A stretch of 64,000 nucleotides of DNA from Rhodopseudomonas palustris (lineage in GTDB: Bacteria > Pseudomonadota > Alphaproteobacteria > Rhizobiales > Xanthobacteraceae), in NCBI RefSeq assembly GCF_003031265.1, contig NZ_CP019966.1, forward strand, positions 868,001 through 932,000, written 5' to 3'. How positions within the stretch are numbered: the first letter of the stretch is position 1; each line of letters starts with the position of its first letter. The notes under the pieces were generated by a model. That model made no database searches and was not told the origin of the DNA. It worked only from the letters and a program-made list of their open reading frames with translations. Shown one piece after another: positions 32,017-39,969 of this stretch. The translations under genes and the position numbers were made by a program.

Positions 32017-34698
32017 GTGAGCGTCGCCGATTCTTCCTCCGATTTGCTGCCCGACCGGTTCCGCCGCTGGTTCGCCGAACGCGGCTGGGCGCCGCGCGAC
32101 CATCAGCTGGCCCTGCTGGAAAAGGCACAGGCGCAACGCTCCGCCCTGCTGATCGCGCCGACCGGCGCCGGCAAGACGCTGGCCGGCTTTCTGCCGACCT
32201 TGGTGGAACTGTCCTCTTCGAACCCGCTTGCTGGGAGAGGTCGGCCTGTCGGCAATGCCGCCAAGCCGGGTGAGCGGGCTGATGAGGTTCAATTGGCTGA
32301 GCCAGCGTTGCTTGCCGAGACGCCCCCTCGTCCGGCGCAGCAAGCTAGCCTTTCCGCGCCACCTTCTCCCCGCGCGCGGGGAGAAGGAATGGTCCCGCGC
32401 AGTGGCGGGCTCCATACGCTCTACATCTCGCCGCTCAAGGCGCTTGCGGTCGACATCGCGCGCAACCTCGAGACGCCGATCGCAGAGATGAAGCTACCAA
32501 TCCGGGTCGAGACCCGTACTGGCGATACACCAGTGTCGCGGCGGACGCGGCAGCGGCGCAATCCGCCGGACATTCTGCTGACCACGCCGGAACAGCTCGC
32601 GCTGCTGCTCGCCTCCGACGATGCGCCCTATCTGTTCGGCTCCTTGCGGCGCATCGTGCTCGACGAATTGCACGCGCTGGTGACGTCGAAGCGCGGCGAC
32701 CTGCTGTCGCTCGGCCTCGCCCGGCTGTGGCGAATCGCGCCGCAGCTCCGAGCCATCGGGCTGTCGGCGACGGTGGCCGACCCGGACGAACTCGCTCGCT
32801 TCCTGGTGCCGCAGCCGGACGGCGAGGCTGTTTCGGCCGACATCGTCGTCGCCACCGTCGCCGCGCCGCCAATCGTCGAGATGCTCGACTCCAAGGAGCG
32901 GTTGCCATGGGCCGGGCACTCCGCACGCCACGCGTTGCCGGAGATCTACGACCTGATCCGTCGCAACACCACGACGCTGGTATTCGTCAACACCCGCAGC
33001 CAGGCCGAGATGCTGTTCCAGGAGCTTTGGCGGATCAACGACGACAACCTCGCGATCGCGCTGCATCACGGTTCGCTCGATGTCGGCCAGCGCCGCAAGG
33101 TCGAGGACGCAATGGCAGCAGGGCGCTTGCGCGGAGTTGTTTGTACGTCGTCGCTCGATCTCGGCGTCGACTGGGGCGACGTCGATCTGGTCGTCAATGT
33201 CGGCGCGCCGAAAGGCTCGTCGCGGCTGATGCAGCGCATCGGCCGTGCCAATCACCGCATCGACGAGGCCTCGCGCGCCGTGCTGGTGCCGGCCAATCGT
33301 TTCGAAGTGCTCGAATGCGCCGTCGCGATCGAGGCGGTGGCCGAGAATGCGCAAGACACCCCGCCGCAGCGCAAGGGGGCGCTCGACGTGTTGGCGCAGC
33401 ACATCCTCGGATGCGCCTGCGGCGAGCCGTTCTTCGCCGATGATCTCTACGCGGAGATTTGCAGCGCTGCACCCTATGCGGATTTATCCCGCGCCGACTT
33501 CGACGACACGCTCGATTTCGTCGCCAGCGGCGGCTACGCGCTGAAAAGCTACGAGCGCTTTGCCCGCATCAAGCAGGACAAGCAAGGCCGCTGGCGGGTT
33601 GCCAATCCGAAGGTGCGGCAGAGCTATCGGCTCAACGTCGGCACCATCGTCGAAGAGGCGATGCTGAAGGTGAAGCTGGTGCGCTCGTCGCGCGCCAAGG
33701 GGGGCGGCACCACCGGCGCGATCGCGCGCGGCGGCCGGATGCTCGGCCAGATCGAAGAGGGGTTCATCGAAGGGCTGACGCCCGGCGACACCTTCGTGTT
33801 CGGCGGCGAGGTGGTGCGCTACGAGGCGCTGATGGAAGATCAGGTCTACGTCTCGCGCGCGCACGACAAGGACGCGCGGGTGCCGTCCTATATGGGCGGG
33901 AAATTTCCGCTCTCGACCTATCTGGCCGAGCGGGTCCGCGGGCTGCTCGCCGACAAGCGGGCATGGAAGGGCTTGCCGGATCAGGTGCGCGACTGGCTGG
34001 CGCTACAGACCAAGGCGTCGCAGGTACCTGATCGGCGAGAACTGGTGATCGAGACATTCCCGCGCGCTGCCAAGCATTATCTGGTCTGCTATCCGTTCGA
34101 GGGCCGGCTCGCCCATCAAACGCTCGGCATGCTGCTGACGCGGAGGCTAGAACGCGCCCGCGCTCGGCCGCTCGGTTTCGTCGCCAACGAATACGCGCTC
34201 GCGGTGTGGGGGCTCAGCGACATGTCGCAGATGATCCGGCAGGGCCGGCTCGATCTCGATGCGCTGTTCGATCCGGACATGCTCGGCGACGATCTCGAAG
34301 CCTGGCTTGCGGAGTCGGCGCTGATGAAGCGCACGTTCCGCAACTGCGCGATCATTTCCGGCCTGATCGCGCGGCGCTTCGCCGGCGAAGAGAAGTCGCG
34401 GCGGCAGGTGCTGTTTTCAACCGACCTCGTTTACGACGTCCTCAACAAGCATCAGCCCGACCATGTGCTATTGCGCGCCGCCCGCGCCGACGCCGCCACC
34501 GGGCTGCTCGATTTGCGGCGGCTGAGTGATATGCTGATGCGAATCAACGGGCGCATCGTCCACAAGGAACTCGACCGGGTGTCGCCACTCGCGGTGCCGG
34601 TGATGCTGGAAATCGGCCGGGAAGCCGTGTACGGCGAGGCCTCCGACGTCCTGCTCGCCGAAGCTGCCGACGACTTGGTCCGCGAGGCGATGGGCTGA
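32017..34698 (+). CDS. Lhr-type DEXH helicase of the ligase-associated repair set, with in-frame repeat insertion
   Basis: An 893-aa superfamily 2 DNA helicase (Lhr-Core type). Motif I is APTGAGKT (47-54), motif Ia LYISPLKALAVD, motif II DELH (216-219), then LSATVADPDELARF, LVFVNTRSQAE, GVVCTSSLDLGVDWGDVD and QRIGRANHR. The long C-terminal winged-helix/Lhr region follows. In the known set it unwinds damaged DNA alongside Lig, Exo and PdeM. Residues about 69-130 between motifs I and Ia are an insertion of low-complexity sequence derived from repeat DNA; without it the length would be near 830 aa. The start is GTG at 32017. The gene is followed by a palindromic repeat and pdeM. Confidence 0.92.
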   Translation: MSVADSSSDLLPDRFRRWFAERGWAPRDHQLALLEKAQAQRSALLIAPTGAGKTLAGFLPTLVELSSSNPLAGRGRPVGNAAKPGERADEVQLAEPALLAETPPRPAQQASLSAPPSPRARGEGMVPRSGGLHTLYISPLKALAVDIARNLETPIAEMKLPIRVETRTGDTPVSRRTRQRRNPPDILLTTPEQLALLLASDDAPYLFGSLRRIVLDELHALVTSKRGDLLSLGLARLWRIAPQLRAIGLSATVADPDELARFLVPQPDGEAVSADIVVATVAAPPIVEMLDSKERLPWAGHSARHALPEIYDLIRRNTTTLVFVNTRSQAEMLFQELWRINDDNLAIALHHGSLDVGQRRKVEDAMAAGRLRGVVCTSSLDLGVDWGDVDLVVNVGAPKGSSRLMQRIGRANHRIDEASRAVLVPANRFEVLECAVAIEAVAENAQDTPPQRKGALDVLAQHILGCACGEPFFADDLYAEICSAAPYADLSRADFDDTLDFVASGGYALKSYERFARIKQDKQGRWRVANPKVRQSYRLNVGTIVEEAMLKVKLVRSSRAKGGGTTGAIARGGRMLGQIEEGFIEGLTPGDTFVFGGEVVRYEALMEDQVYVSRAHDKDARVPSYMGGKFPLSTYLAERVRGLLADKRAWKGLPDQVRDWLALQTKASQVPDRRELVIETFPRAAKHYLVCYPFEGRLAHQTLGMLLTRRLERARARPLGFVANEYALAVWGLSDMSQMIRQGRLDLDALFDPDMLGDDLEAWLAESALMKRTFRNCAIISGLIARRFAGEEKSRRQVLFSTDLVYDVLNKHQPDHVLLRAARADAATGLLDLRRLSDMLMRINGRIVHKELDRVSPLAVPVMLEIGREAVYGEASDVLLAEAADDLVREAMG
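32221..32406. repeat. Palindromic repeat DNA inside the helicase reading frame
   Basis: It includes a perfect 26-bp palindrome at 32362-32387 (half-site CCTTCTCCCCGCG) of the same style as the family C elements, plus about 140 bases of companion sequence. The frame stays open and encodes about 62 residues (including PPRPAQQASLSAPPSPRARG) between helicase motifs I and Ia. Confidence 0.85.
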
Positions 34699-34743
34699 TG
34701 TCTTCTCCCTCCCCTCGCGCGGGACGCTCGGGGGGGCACAGCT

Positions 34744-34839
34744 CGTAGGATGGGTTGAGCGCAAGCGAAACCCATCGCACACGGGCTCGAACTTGCGGCA
34801 CTGAACTGATGGGTTTCGCTGAGCTCAACCCATCCTACG
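34744..34839. repeat. Palindromic repeat, family D, between helicase and pdeM
   Basis: The left arm starts CGTAGGATGGGTTGAGCGC and includes GCGAAACCCATC; the right arm runs GATGGGTTTCGCTGAGC to AACCCATCCTACG. The loop is about 30 bases. It fills almost the whole gap and ends 9 bases before the pdeM start codon. A partial G-rich hairpin (34706-34736) precedes it. Confidence 0.9.
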
Positions 34840-34848
34840 GGGACTCGC

Positions 34849-35550
34849 TTGCTGGCCGGCCGCACATCCTACGAACCCGATCCCGCACCGGCCGTCACCA
34901 TCGCCGGTGCGACCTTCGTCGCCGATCTGGCGGGGGCGCTGTACTGGGAAGACGAGCGGCTGCTGGTTGTCTCCGATCTGCATCTGGAAAAAGGGTCGAG
35001 CTTCGCGATGCGCGGCGTGCTGCTGCCGCCTTACGACACGGTGGCGACGCTGGGACGGCTCGGCGCGGTAATCGCACGATTCAATCCGGCCACCGTAATC
35101 GCGCTCGGCGACAGCTTCCACGACCGCGACGCTCATGGCCGGCTGTCGCCCGCCAATCGTGACATCCTCACCGCGCTGCAGGCGCGGCGCGACTGGATCT
35201 GGATTTCCGGCAATCACGATCCGGACCTGCCGTCCGATCTCGGCGGCAGCGTTGCGGCCGAGGTGGCGGTCGGTGCCGTCGCGTTCCGCCATGAGCCCAC
35301 CGGCGCCTGCGGTGAGATCGCCGGCCACCTGCATCCGAAGGCGCGGGTCAGCCGCCGTGGCCGCAGCATCGAGCGGCGCTGCTTTGCCGGCGATGGCACG
35401 CGCGTGGTGATGCCGGCGTTCGGTGCCTATACGGGCGGGCTGAACATTCGCGATCCAGCGTTCGCGAGACTGTTCGGCGGTGCCGCTTTCACCGCCCACG
35501 TGCTCGGCGACAACCGCCTCCACGCCATCGCCGCCTCGCGGTGTTGCTGA
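34849..35550 (+). CDS. pdeM: Ligase-associated endonuclease PdeM
   Basis: A 233-aa binuclear metallophosphoesterase. Metal motifs are SDLHLEKG (42-49), LGDSFHD (86-92), GNHDP (121-125) and GHLH (159-162). The family is described as a Mn-dependent DNA endonuclease encoded with Lhr-type helicase, Lig and Exo. The start is TTG at 34849: in-frame sequence upstream hits a stop at 34807-34809 inside the repeat, and no ATG or GTG is available in the right place. The repeat inserted immediately upstream has probably replaced the original start and ribosome site, so expression may be lowered. It follows the helicase on the same strand. Confidence 0.9.
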   Translation: MLAGRTSYEPDPAPAVTIAGATFVADLAGALYWEDERLLVVSDLHLEKGSSFAMRGVLLPPYDTVATLGRLGAVIARFNPATVIALGDSFHDRDAHGRLSPANRDILTALQARRDWIWISGNHDPDLPSDLGGSVAAEVAVGAVAFRHEPTGACGEIAGHLHPKARVSRRGRSIERRCFAGDGTRVVMPAFGAYTGGLNIRDPAFARLFGGAAFTAHVLGDNRLHAIAASRCC

Positions 35551-35579
35551 TAGTTACGTCAGCGCTATCCTTTCAGCGA

Positions 35580-35680
35580 GTCATTCCGGGGCGCTCACGC
35601 AGTGAGCGAACCCGGAATCTCTGGTGTGCTGCAATCTCGGGATTCCGGGTTCGCGAGCTGCGCTCGCGCCCCGGAATGAC
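35580..35680. repeat. Palindromic intergenic repeat, family B (copy 2)
   Basis: GTCATTCCGGGGCGCTCACG at the left, GCGCCCCGGAATGAC at the right, with GAACCCGGAATC/GATTCCGGGTTC inner arms. It lies between the convergent pdeM and LysR genes. Confidence 0.9.
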
Positions 35681-35694
35681 GACGAGAAGAATCC

Positions 35695-36558
35695 TCACGC
35701 CGCCTTGGTGTGAACCTCCTCGCAAAATTCGGCGAGCCTGTCGGCGAGCCGCAACGTCGCCGGGCTGGCTTGCGGGGCGGCGATCAGCGCGAGCTCGGTG
35801 CGTTCGATCGGTGGGAAGCCATCGCGCGCGGTGAGTTTGCGATGATCGGCCTGAATTGAAATCTCCGACAGGATCGACAGGCCGAGCCCGGCCGCGACTG
35901 CGGCCTGGATTCCAGCAAGGCTCGAGCTCGTATAGGCCATGTGCCAGCGCCGGCCCGCGGCTTCGATTGCGTGGATCGCACGGCGCCGATACAGGCAGCC
36001 GCCGGGAAAGAAAATCAGCGGCACCGAGCTGGCCTTGGAGTTGCACGGGTGGCTCTTGCTGTTCACCCAGTACACGCGCTCCGGCCACGCCGCGACCGCG
36101 CCGGTGCCGCCGGCTTCGCGCTTGAGCAGCACGAGATCGAGATCGCCGCGTTCGAGATCGCGCTTCAAATTCAGGCTCTGATCGGCGCGGACATCGAGCC
36201 GCAGGCCGGGACGGGCGCGCGAGAAATTGCCGAGCAGCCGCGGCAGCCTGTACAGCGCGAAGTCCTCCGGAATCCCGAGCCGCACCGCGCCCTCGGTGCT
36301 CGGCCGCCCGACCACGTCGCGTGCCTCTTCGGCGAGTGCGAGCAGGCGTCGTGCGTAGGACAACAGCCGCTCGCCCGCCTCGGTCGGCAGCACGTCCTTG
36401 CCGCTGCGGTCGAGCAGTTGCTGGCCGAGATCGTCCTCAAGCCGCTTGATCTGCTGACTGACCGTCGACTGCGTCCGGTGCACGCGCTGGCCGGCGCGCG
36501 TGAAGCCGCCGGCCTCCACCACCGAGACAAAACTGCGCAGCAGTTCGAGATCGAGCAT
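35695..36558 (-). CDS. LysR-family transcriptional regulator
   Basis: A 287-aa regulator. The N-terminal winged helix-turn-helix (MLDLELLRSFVSVVEAGGFT, RAGQRVHRTQSTVSQQIKRLEDDLG; residues 1-60) binds DNA. The C-terminal periplasmic-binding-like domain (about 90-285) senses an effector. It is divergently transcribed from the EamA transporter gene with 97 bases between starts, the classic LysR layout, so the transporter is its likely target. A candidate operator lies in the gap. Confidence 0.93.
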   Translation of the reverse strand: MLDLELLRSFVSVVEAGGFTRAGQRVHRTQSTVSQQIKRLEDDLGQQLLDRSGKDVLPTEAGERLLSYARRLLALAEEARDVVGRPSTEGAVRLGIPEDFALYRLPRLLGNFSRARPGLRLDVRADQSLNLKRDLERGDLDLVLLKREAGGTGAVAAWPERVYWVNSKSHPCNSKASSVPLIFFPGGCLYRRRAIHAIEAAGRRWHMAYTSSSLAGIQAAVAAGLGLSILSEISIQADHRKLTARDGFPPIERTELALIAAPQASPATLRLADRLAEFCEEVHTKAA

Positions 36559-36572
36559 CGCAGCCTCATTCG

Positions 36573-36598
36573 AAAATCCACTGAGAGTGATTTTATCA
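36573..36598. promoter_or_regulatory. Candidate LysR operator in divergent promoter
   Basis: Imperfect inverted repeat AAAATCCACT-GAG-AGTGATTTT at 36573-36594, overlapping a smaller TGAT-TTT-ATCA at 36588-36598. It is AT-rich within a GC-rich genome and lies 15 bases from the LysR start, which fits autoregulation plus control of the transporter gene. Confidence 0.5.
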
Positions 36599-36655
36599 TT
36601 TAATTTCCCAATGACAACGCGAGCCCCTAAGCCGAGGCATCAGGAGACGCTTTCG

Positions 36656-37576
36656 ATGTCGCTTACGCCCGCCGTTTCGCTCGCCTCGCCGCTGCTCAAC
36701 CCGCGTGCCCTCCAGATCGTGCTGTTCTGCGCGCTGTGGAGCTTCGCCTTCGTGGCCGGCAAAGTCGGCGTCTCCGATTGCCCGCCGCTGATCCTGCTAA
36801 CGGCGCGATTCAGCCTCGCCGGCATTCTGATCCTCGGCATCTCGGCGTTGCGCCGCGAGTCGTGGACGTTGCGGCCACGCGATGTCGCGATTTGCGCACT
36901 GCTCGGCCTCGCCAATAACGCGCTGTATCTCGGCCTCGGCTATGTCGGGCTGCAGACCGTCTCGGCCGGCATCGGCGGGCTGATCGTCAGCGCCAATCCG
37001 GTATTCACCGCGGTGGCGGCCGCGCTGCTGCTGCACGAGGCGCTGACCTGGCGAAAGGTCGCCGGCCTGGTACTCGGTGTCGCCGGGGTCGCTTTCATCG
37101 TCTGGCACCGCGTCGCGATCGGCGCCGAGGCATGGACCGGGCTCGGCTTCACGTTGGCTTCGCTGGCGTCGATCGTCGCCGGCACTATCCTGTTCAAGCG
37201 TCTGGCGCCGCACGGCAGCCTGTGGATCGGCAATGGCATCCAGAATCTCGCCGCCGGCCTCGCGCTGACGCCGCTGGCGTTCTCGCTGTCGAGCGTCAAC
37301 GACATCGTACCGAGCTGGCGGCTCGCCGGCGCATTTGCCTTCCTTGTGCTCGGCGGTTCGATCATCGCCTATTGGCTGTGGTTTCGGCTGCTGACGCTGT
37401 ACGGCGCGACGGCGGCTAGCGCCTGGCACTTCGTGATGCCGCCGCTGGCGATGTTGTTCGCCTGGCTGGTGCTTGGCGAATCGATCGACGGCCGAGATTT
37501 GCTGGGTGTGATCCCGGTGGCGATCGGAATCTATCTGGTGACAAGGCCGGCGCGTCCGGTTGTCTCGGCAGGCTGA
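36656..37576 (+). CDS. EamA/DMT-family transporter
   Basis: A 306-aa inner-membrane protein with ten hydrophobic helices in two EamA repeats (about 15-145 and 160-295). The first repeat contains WSFAFVAGKVGVSDCPPLIL and the second SASAWHFVMPPLAMLFAWLVLGE. Family members export amino acids or other metabolites. The substrate is unknown, but divergence from a LysR gene resembles amino-acid exporter systems. The start has AGGAG nine bases upstream; the longer frame from 36500 would overlap the LysR gene. Confidence 0.88.
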   Translation: MSLTPAVSLASPLLNPRALQIVLFCALWSFAFVAGKVGVSDCPPLILLTARFSLAGILILGISALRRESWTLRPRDVAICALLGLANNALYLGLGYVGLQTVSAGIGGLIVSANPVFTAVAAALLLHEALTWRKVAGLVLGVAGVAFIVWHRVAIGAEAWTGLGFTLASLASIVAGTILFKRLAPHGSLWIGNGIQNLAAGLALTPLAFSLSSVNDIVPSWRLAGAFAFLVLGGSIIAYWLWFRLLTLYGATAASAWHFVMPPLAMLFAWLVLGESIDGRDLLGVIPVAIGIYLVTRPARPVVSAG

Positions 37577-37659
37577 ATTGCCGGGTGGAGCGTTCCGCTA
37601 CCGGAACGAAGTGGCTTCCGCTACGTTGGAGCTCATCTCACCTAGCCGGGATCCCGAGC

Positions 37660-39006
37660 GTGACCTTTGACGCCAGACGAGAATTCGACCGGCCAGACTT
37701 GATCGATCCAGCCCCGGACGGGGCGCCCAAGGTCCAACGCCTCCAAACCTTCCGGCTCCGCGGCTTCTTCAAGACGCTCGGACCCGGCCTGATCACCGGG
37801 GCCTCCGACGACGATCCGTCGGGGATCGGCACCTACAGTCAGGCCGGCGCGCAGCTCGGTTACGGCATCGGCTGGACCATGCTGCTGACGTTTCCGCTGA
37901 TGGTGGCGATCCAGGAGATTTCCGGCCGGGTCGGTCGCGTCACCGGCCACGGCATCGCCGGCAACGTCTGTCGACATTATTCCGGCCGCCTGCTCGCCGT
38001 AATCGTGGTGCTGCTGTTCACCGCGAACACCATCAACATTGCCGCCGATCTCGCCGCGATGGCCGACGCCACCAAGCTGCTGATCGGCGGGCCGGCGCTG
38101 TTCTACGTGGTGGCGTTCGGTACGATCTCGGTGCTGGCGCAGATTTTCTTCGACTACAAGCGCTACGTCTCGGTGCTGAAATGGCTGACGCTATGCCTGT
38201 TCGCCTATGTGGGCGCGCTGGCCGCCGCCAAGGTCGACTGGCGACAGGCTGCCGCCGGCGTGCTGATCCCGCACGTCGCCTGGAGCAGCACTTATCTCAC
38301 CACCATCGTGGCGATCCTCGGCACCACGATCTCGCCCTATCTGTTCTTCTGGCAGGCCTCGCAGGAGGCGGAGGAAGAGCGGATCGATCCGCACAAGAAG
38401 CCGCTGATCAAAACGCCACAGGACGCGCCACAGGAATTCCAGCGCATCCGGGCCGACACCATCATCGGCATGGCGTTCTCCAATCTGATTGCGCTGGCGA
38501 TCATTATCACCGCGGCGGCCACGCTGCACGCCAGCGGCAAGACCGATATCGAAACCTCGGCGCAGGCCGCCGAGGCGCTGCAGCCGATTGCCGGCTCGTT
38601 CGCCGAATGGATCTTTGCGCTCGGGATCGTCGGCACCGGCTTGCTGGCGATTCCGGTGCTGGCGGGTTCGGCCGCCTACGCGGTCGGTGAGGGGAGGCGT
38701 TGGCCGGTCGGTCTGGCGCGCAAGCCGAAGCAGGCGGTGGCGTTCTACAGCGTACTGGCGCTGTCGGCTGTGCTCGGCATCGCGCTCAATTTCGCGCCGA
38801 TCAATCCGATCTCGGCACTGTATTGGAGCGCGGTGATCAATGGCGTTCTCGCCGTGCCGGTGATGGTGTTGCTGATGCTGATCGCCCGCCGCCGCGACGC
38901 CATGCACGGCTTCGTCGTCCGCGGACCGCTGCACTGGCTCGGCTGGCTCTCGACCGCAGCGATGGGTGTCAGTGTGGTGGCGATGGCGGTCGGGTATTTG
39001 CTTTAA
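37660..39006 (+). CDS. Nramp-related metal transporter with non-canonical metal site
   Basis: A 448-aa inner-membrane protein with about 11 helices and the Nramp fold. Helix 1 reads PGLITGASDDDPSGIGTYSQ (42-61), where classical Nramp has DPGN. Helix 6 reads TTISPYLFFWQ (222-232), where classical Nramp has MPHN. The Asp-Pro core remains but Asn and the Met are lost, so the ion may not be Mn2+/Fe2+. Related divergent Nramps transport Mg2+ or other ions. The start is uncertain: GTG at 37660 gives a clean N-terminus (VTFDARREFD), whereas GTG at 37585 adds 25 unlikely residues. It has the same direction as the EamA gene. Confidence 0.85.
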   Translation: MTFDARREFDRPDLIDPAPDGAPKVQRLQTFRLRGFFKTLGPGLITGASDDDPSGIGTYSQAGAQLGYGIGWTMLLTFPLMVAIQEISGRVGRVTGHGIAGNVCRHYSGRLLAVIVVLLFTANTINIAADLAAMADATKLLIGGPALFYVVAFGTISVLAQIFFDYKRYVSVLKWLTLCLFAYVGALAAAKVDWRQAAAGVLIPHVAWSSTYLTTIVAILGTTISPYLFFWQASQEAEEERIDPHKKPLIKTPQDAPQEFQRIRADTIIGMAFSNLIALAIIITAAATLHASGKTDIETSAQAAEALQPIAGSFAEWIFALGIVGTGLLAIPVLAGSAAYAVGEGRRWPVGLARKPKQAVAFYSVLALSAVLGIALNFAPINPISALYWSAVINGVLAVPVMVLLMLIARRRDAMHGFVVRGPLHWLGWLSTAAMGVSVVAMAVGYLL

Positions 39007-39021
39007 TTAGCCCCATACGCC

Positions 39022-39162
39022 GTCATTCCGGGGCGGTCGCGAAGCGACCGAACCCGGAATCCTGAAGTTATCAGGCCGAGAGGTCGACACACGTGGCGCT
39101 GCCGGGTGCCCTGAATCTCGAGATTCCGGGTTCGCTAGCTTGCGCGAGCGCCCCGGAATGAC
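39022..39162. repeat. Palindromic intergenic repeat, family B (copy 3, long loop)
   Basis: GTCATTCCGGGGCGGTCGCG at the left and GCGCCCCGGAATGAC at the right, with a longer central spacer than the other two copies. It lies between the convergent Nramp-like and TIGR02186-like genes. Confidence 0.88.
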
Positions 39163-39171
39163 CGCGTGTGT

Positions 39172-39969
39172 TCAATCTCGCCGGAACACAATCGATGCCA
39201 TCCAGCCGGTGGCGAGGGCCATCAGGGCGGTGATCAGGCCGTAGATGATGCCGTGCTGACGCGCTGCGGTGGCGACGAATTGTTCGAAGCCGATCTTGGC
39301 GATTTCGAACGAGGTGTCTGTCTCGGTGAGCAGTTCCCCGCCGGAGAACAGCTTGATGGAGATGTCGTAGCTGCCGATCGGCACTTCGGCCGGCAGCGGA
39401 ATCCCGGTACGGAACAGCGTCGGGGTGAGGAATTTCACAGCGGTGGTGTCTTCGCGGTACAGCCCGCGATCCTCGCGCAGCCGGAGGAAAGCCTGACGAA
39501 ACTGATCGTCGGCGACGACGTCGGCGTAGTCGGTGCCGATGCGCTGGGTCAGCAGCACATGGTTCATGCCGAGCTGCTGCCGGCGCCGCACTTCGGTCGG
39601 CGCGATCGCATCAATCGGCCGGTTGGCGAAGATCGCCAGATAGCTCGGCACCATCAGGAATTCGCGAGAGTCGCTGTTGATCCAGATGCCGAATTTGCGC
39701 TCTTTGCGGCGCGTCACCATGTTGGCGCGCGGCCCGAACACGCTGATCACCAGATCGTATTTGCCGGCTTCGACGAACGCCGGATGGTCTTTCTCGATCG
39801 CGCCGAACAGCACCAGCTCGCCGCCCGAATAGTTCGGCGTGACGGTGACGCGGGCGTTGGAGACCGACACGATCAGTCGCTCGGCACGCGCGGGCGCGCC
39901 GAGCGACAGCATCAGCGCCAGCAGCGCGGCGGTGGCGATCGTGCGGAGTGATGTGAACCGTGCCGTCAC
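39172..39969 (-). CDS. TIGR02186-like exported/membrane protein
   Basis: A 265-aa protein with a signal peptide (1-29, ending APARA-ER), a beta-rich periplasmic region (RLIVSVSNARVTVTPNYSGGELVLFG onward) and a C-terminal transmembrane helix (about 243-261, IIYGLITALMALATGWM) ending RRD in the cytoplasm. This matches the alphaproteobacterial TIGR02186 family. It overlaps the TauE/SafE gene by four bases (start GTG, overlap GTGA), a conserved pairing, so it probably helps that transporter. The biochemical role is not known. Confidence 0.88.
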   Translation of the reverse strand: MTARFTSLRTIATAALLALMLSLGAPARAERLIVSVSNARVTVTPNYSGGELVLFGAIEKDHPAFVEAGKYDLVISVFGPRANMVTRRKERKFGIWINSDSREFLMVPSYLAIFANRPIDAIAPTEVRRRQQLGMNHVLLTQRIGTDYADVVADDQFRQAFLRLREDRGLYREDTTAVKFLTPTLFRTGIPLPAEVPIGSYDISIKLFSGGELLTETDTSFEIAKIGFEQFVATAARQHGIIYGLITALMALATGWMASIVFRRD

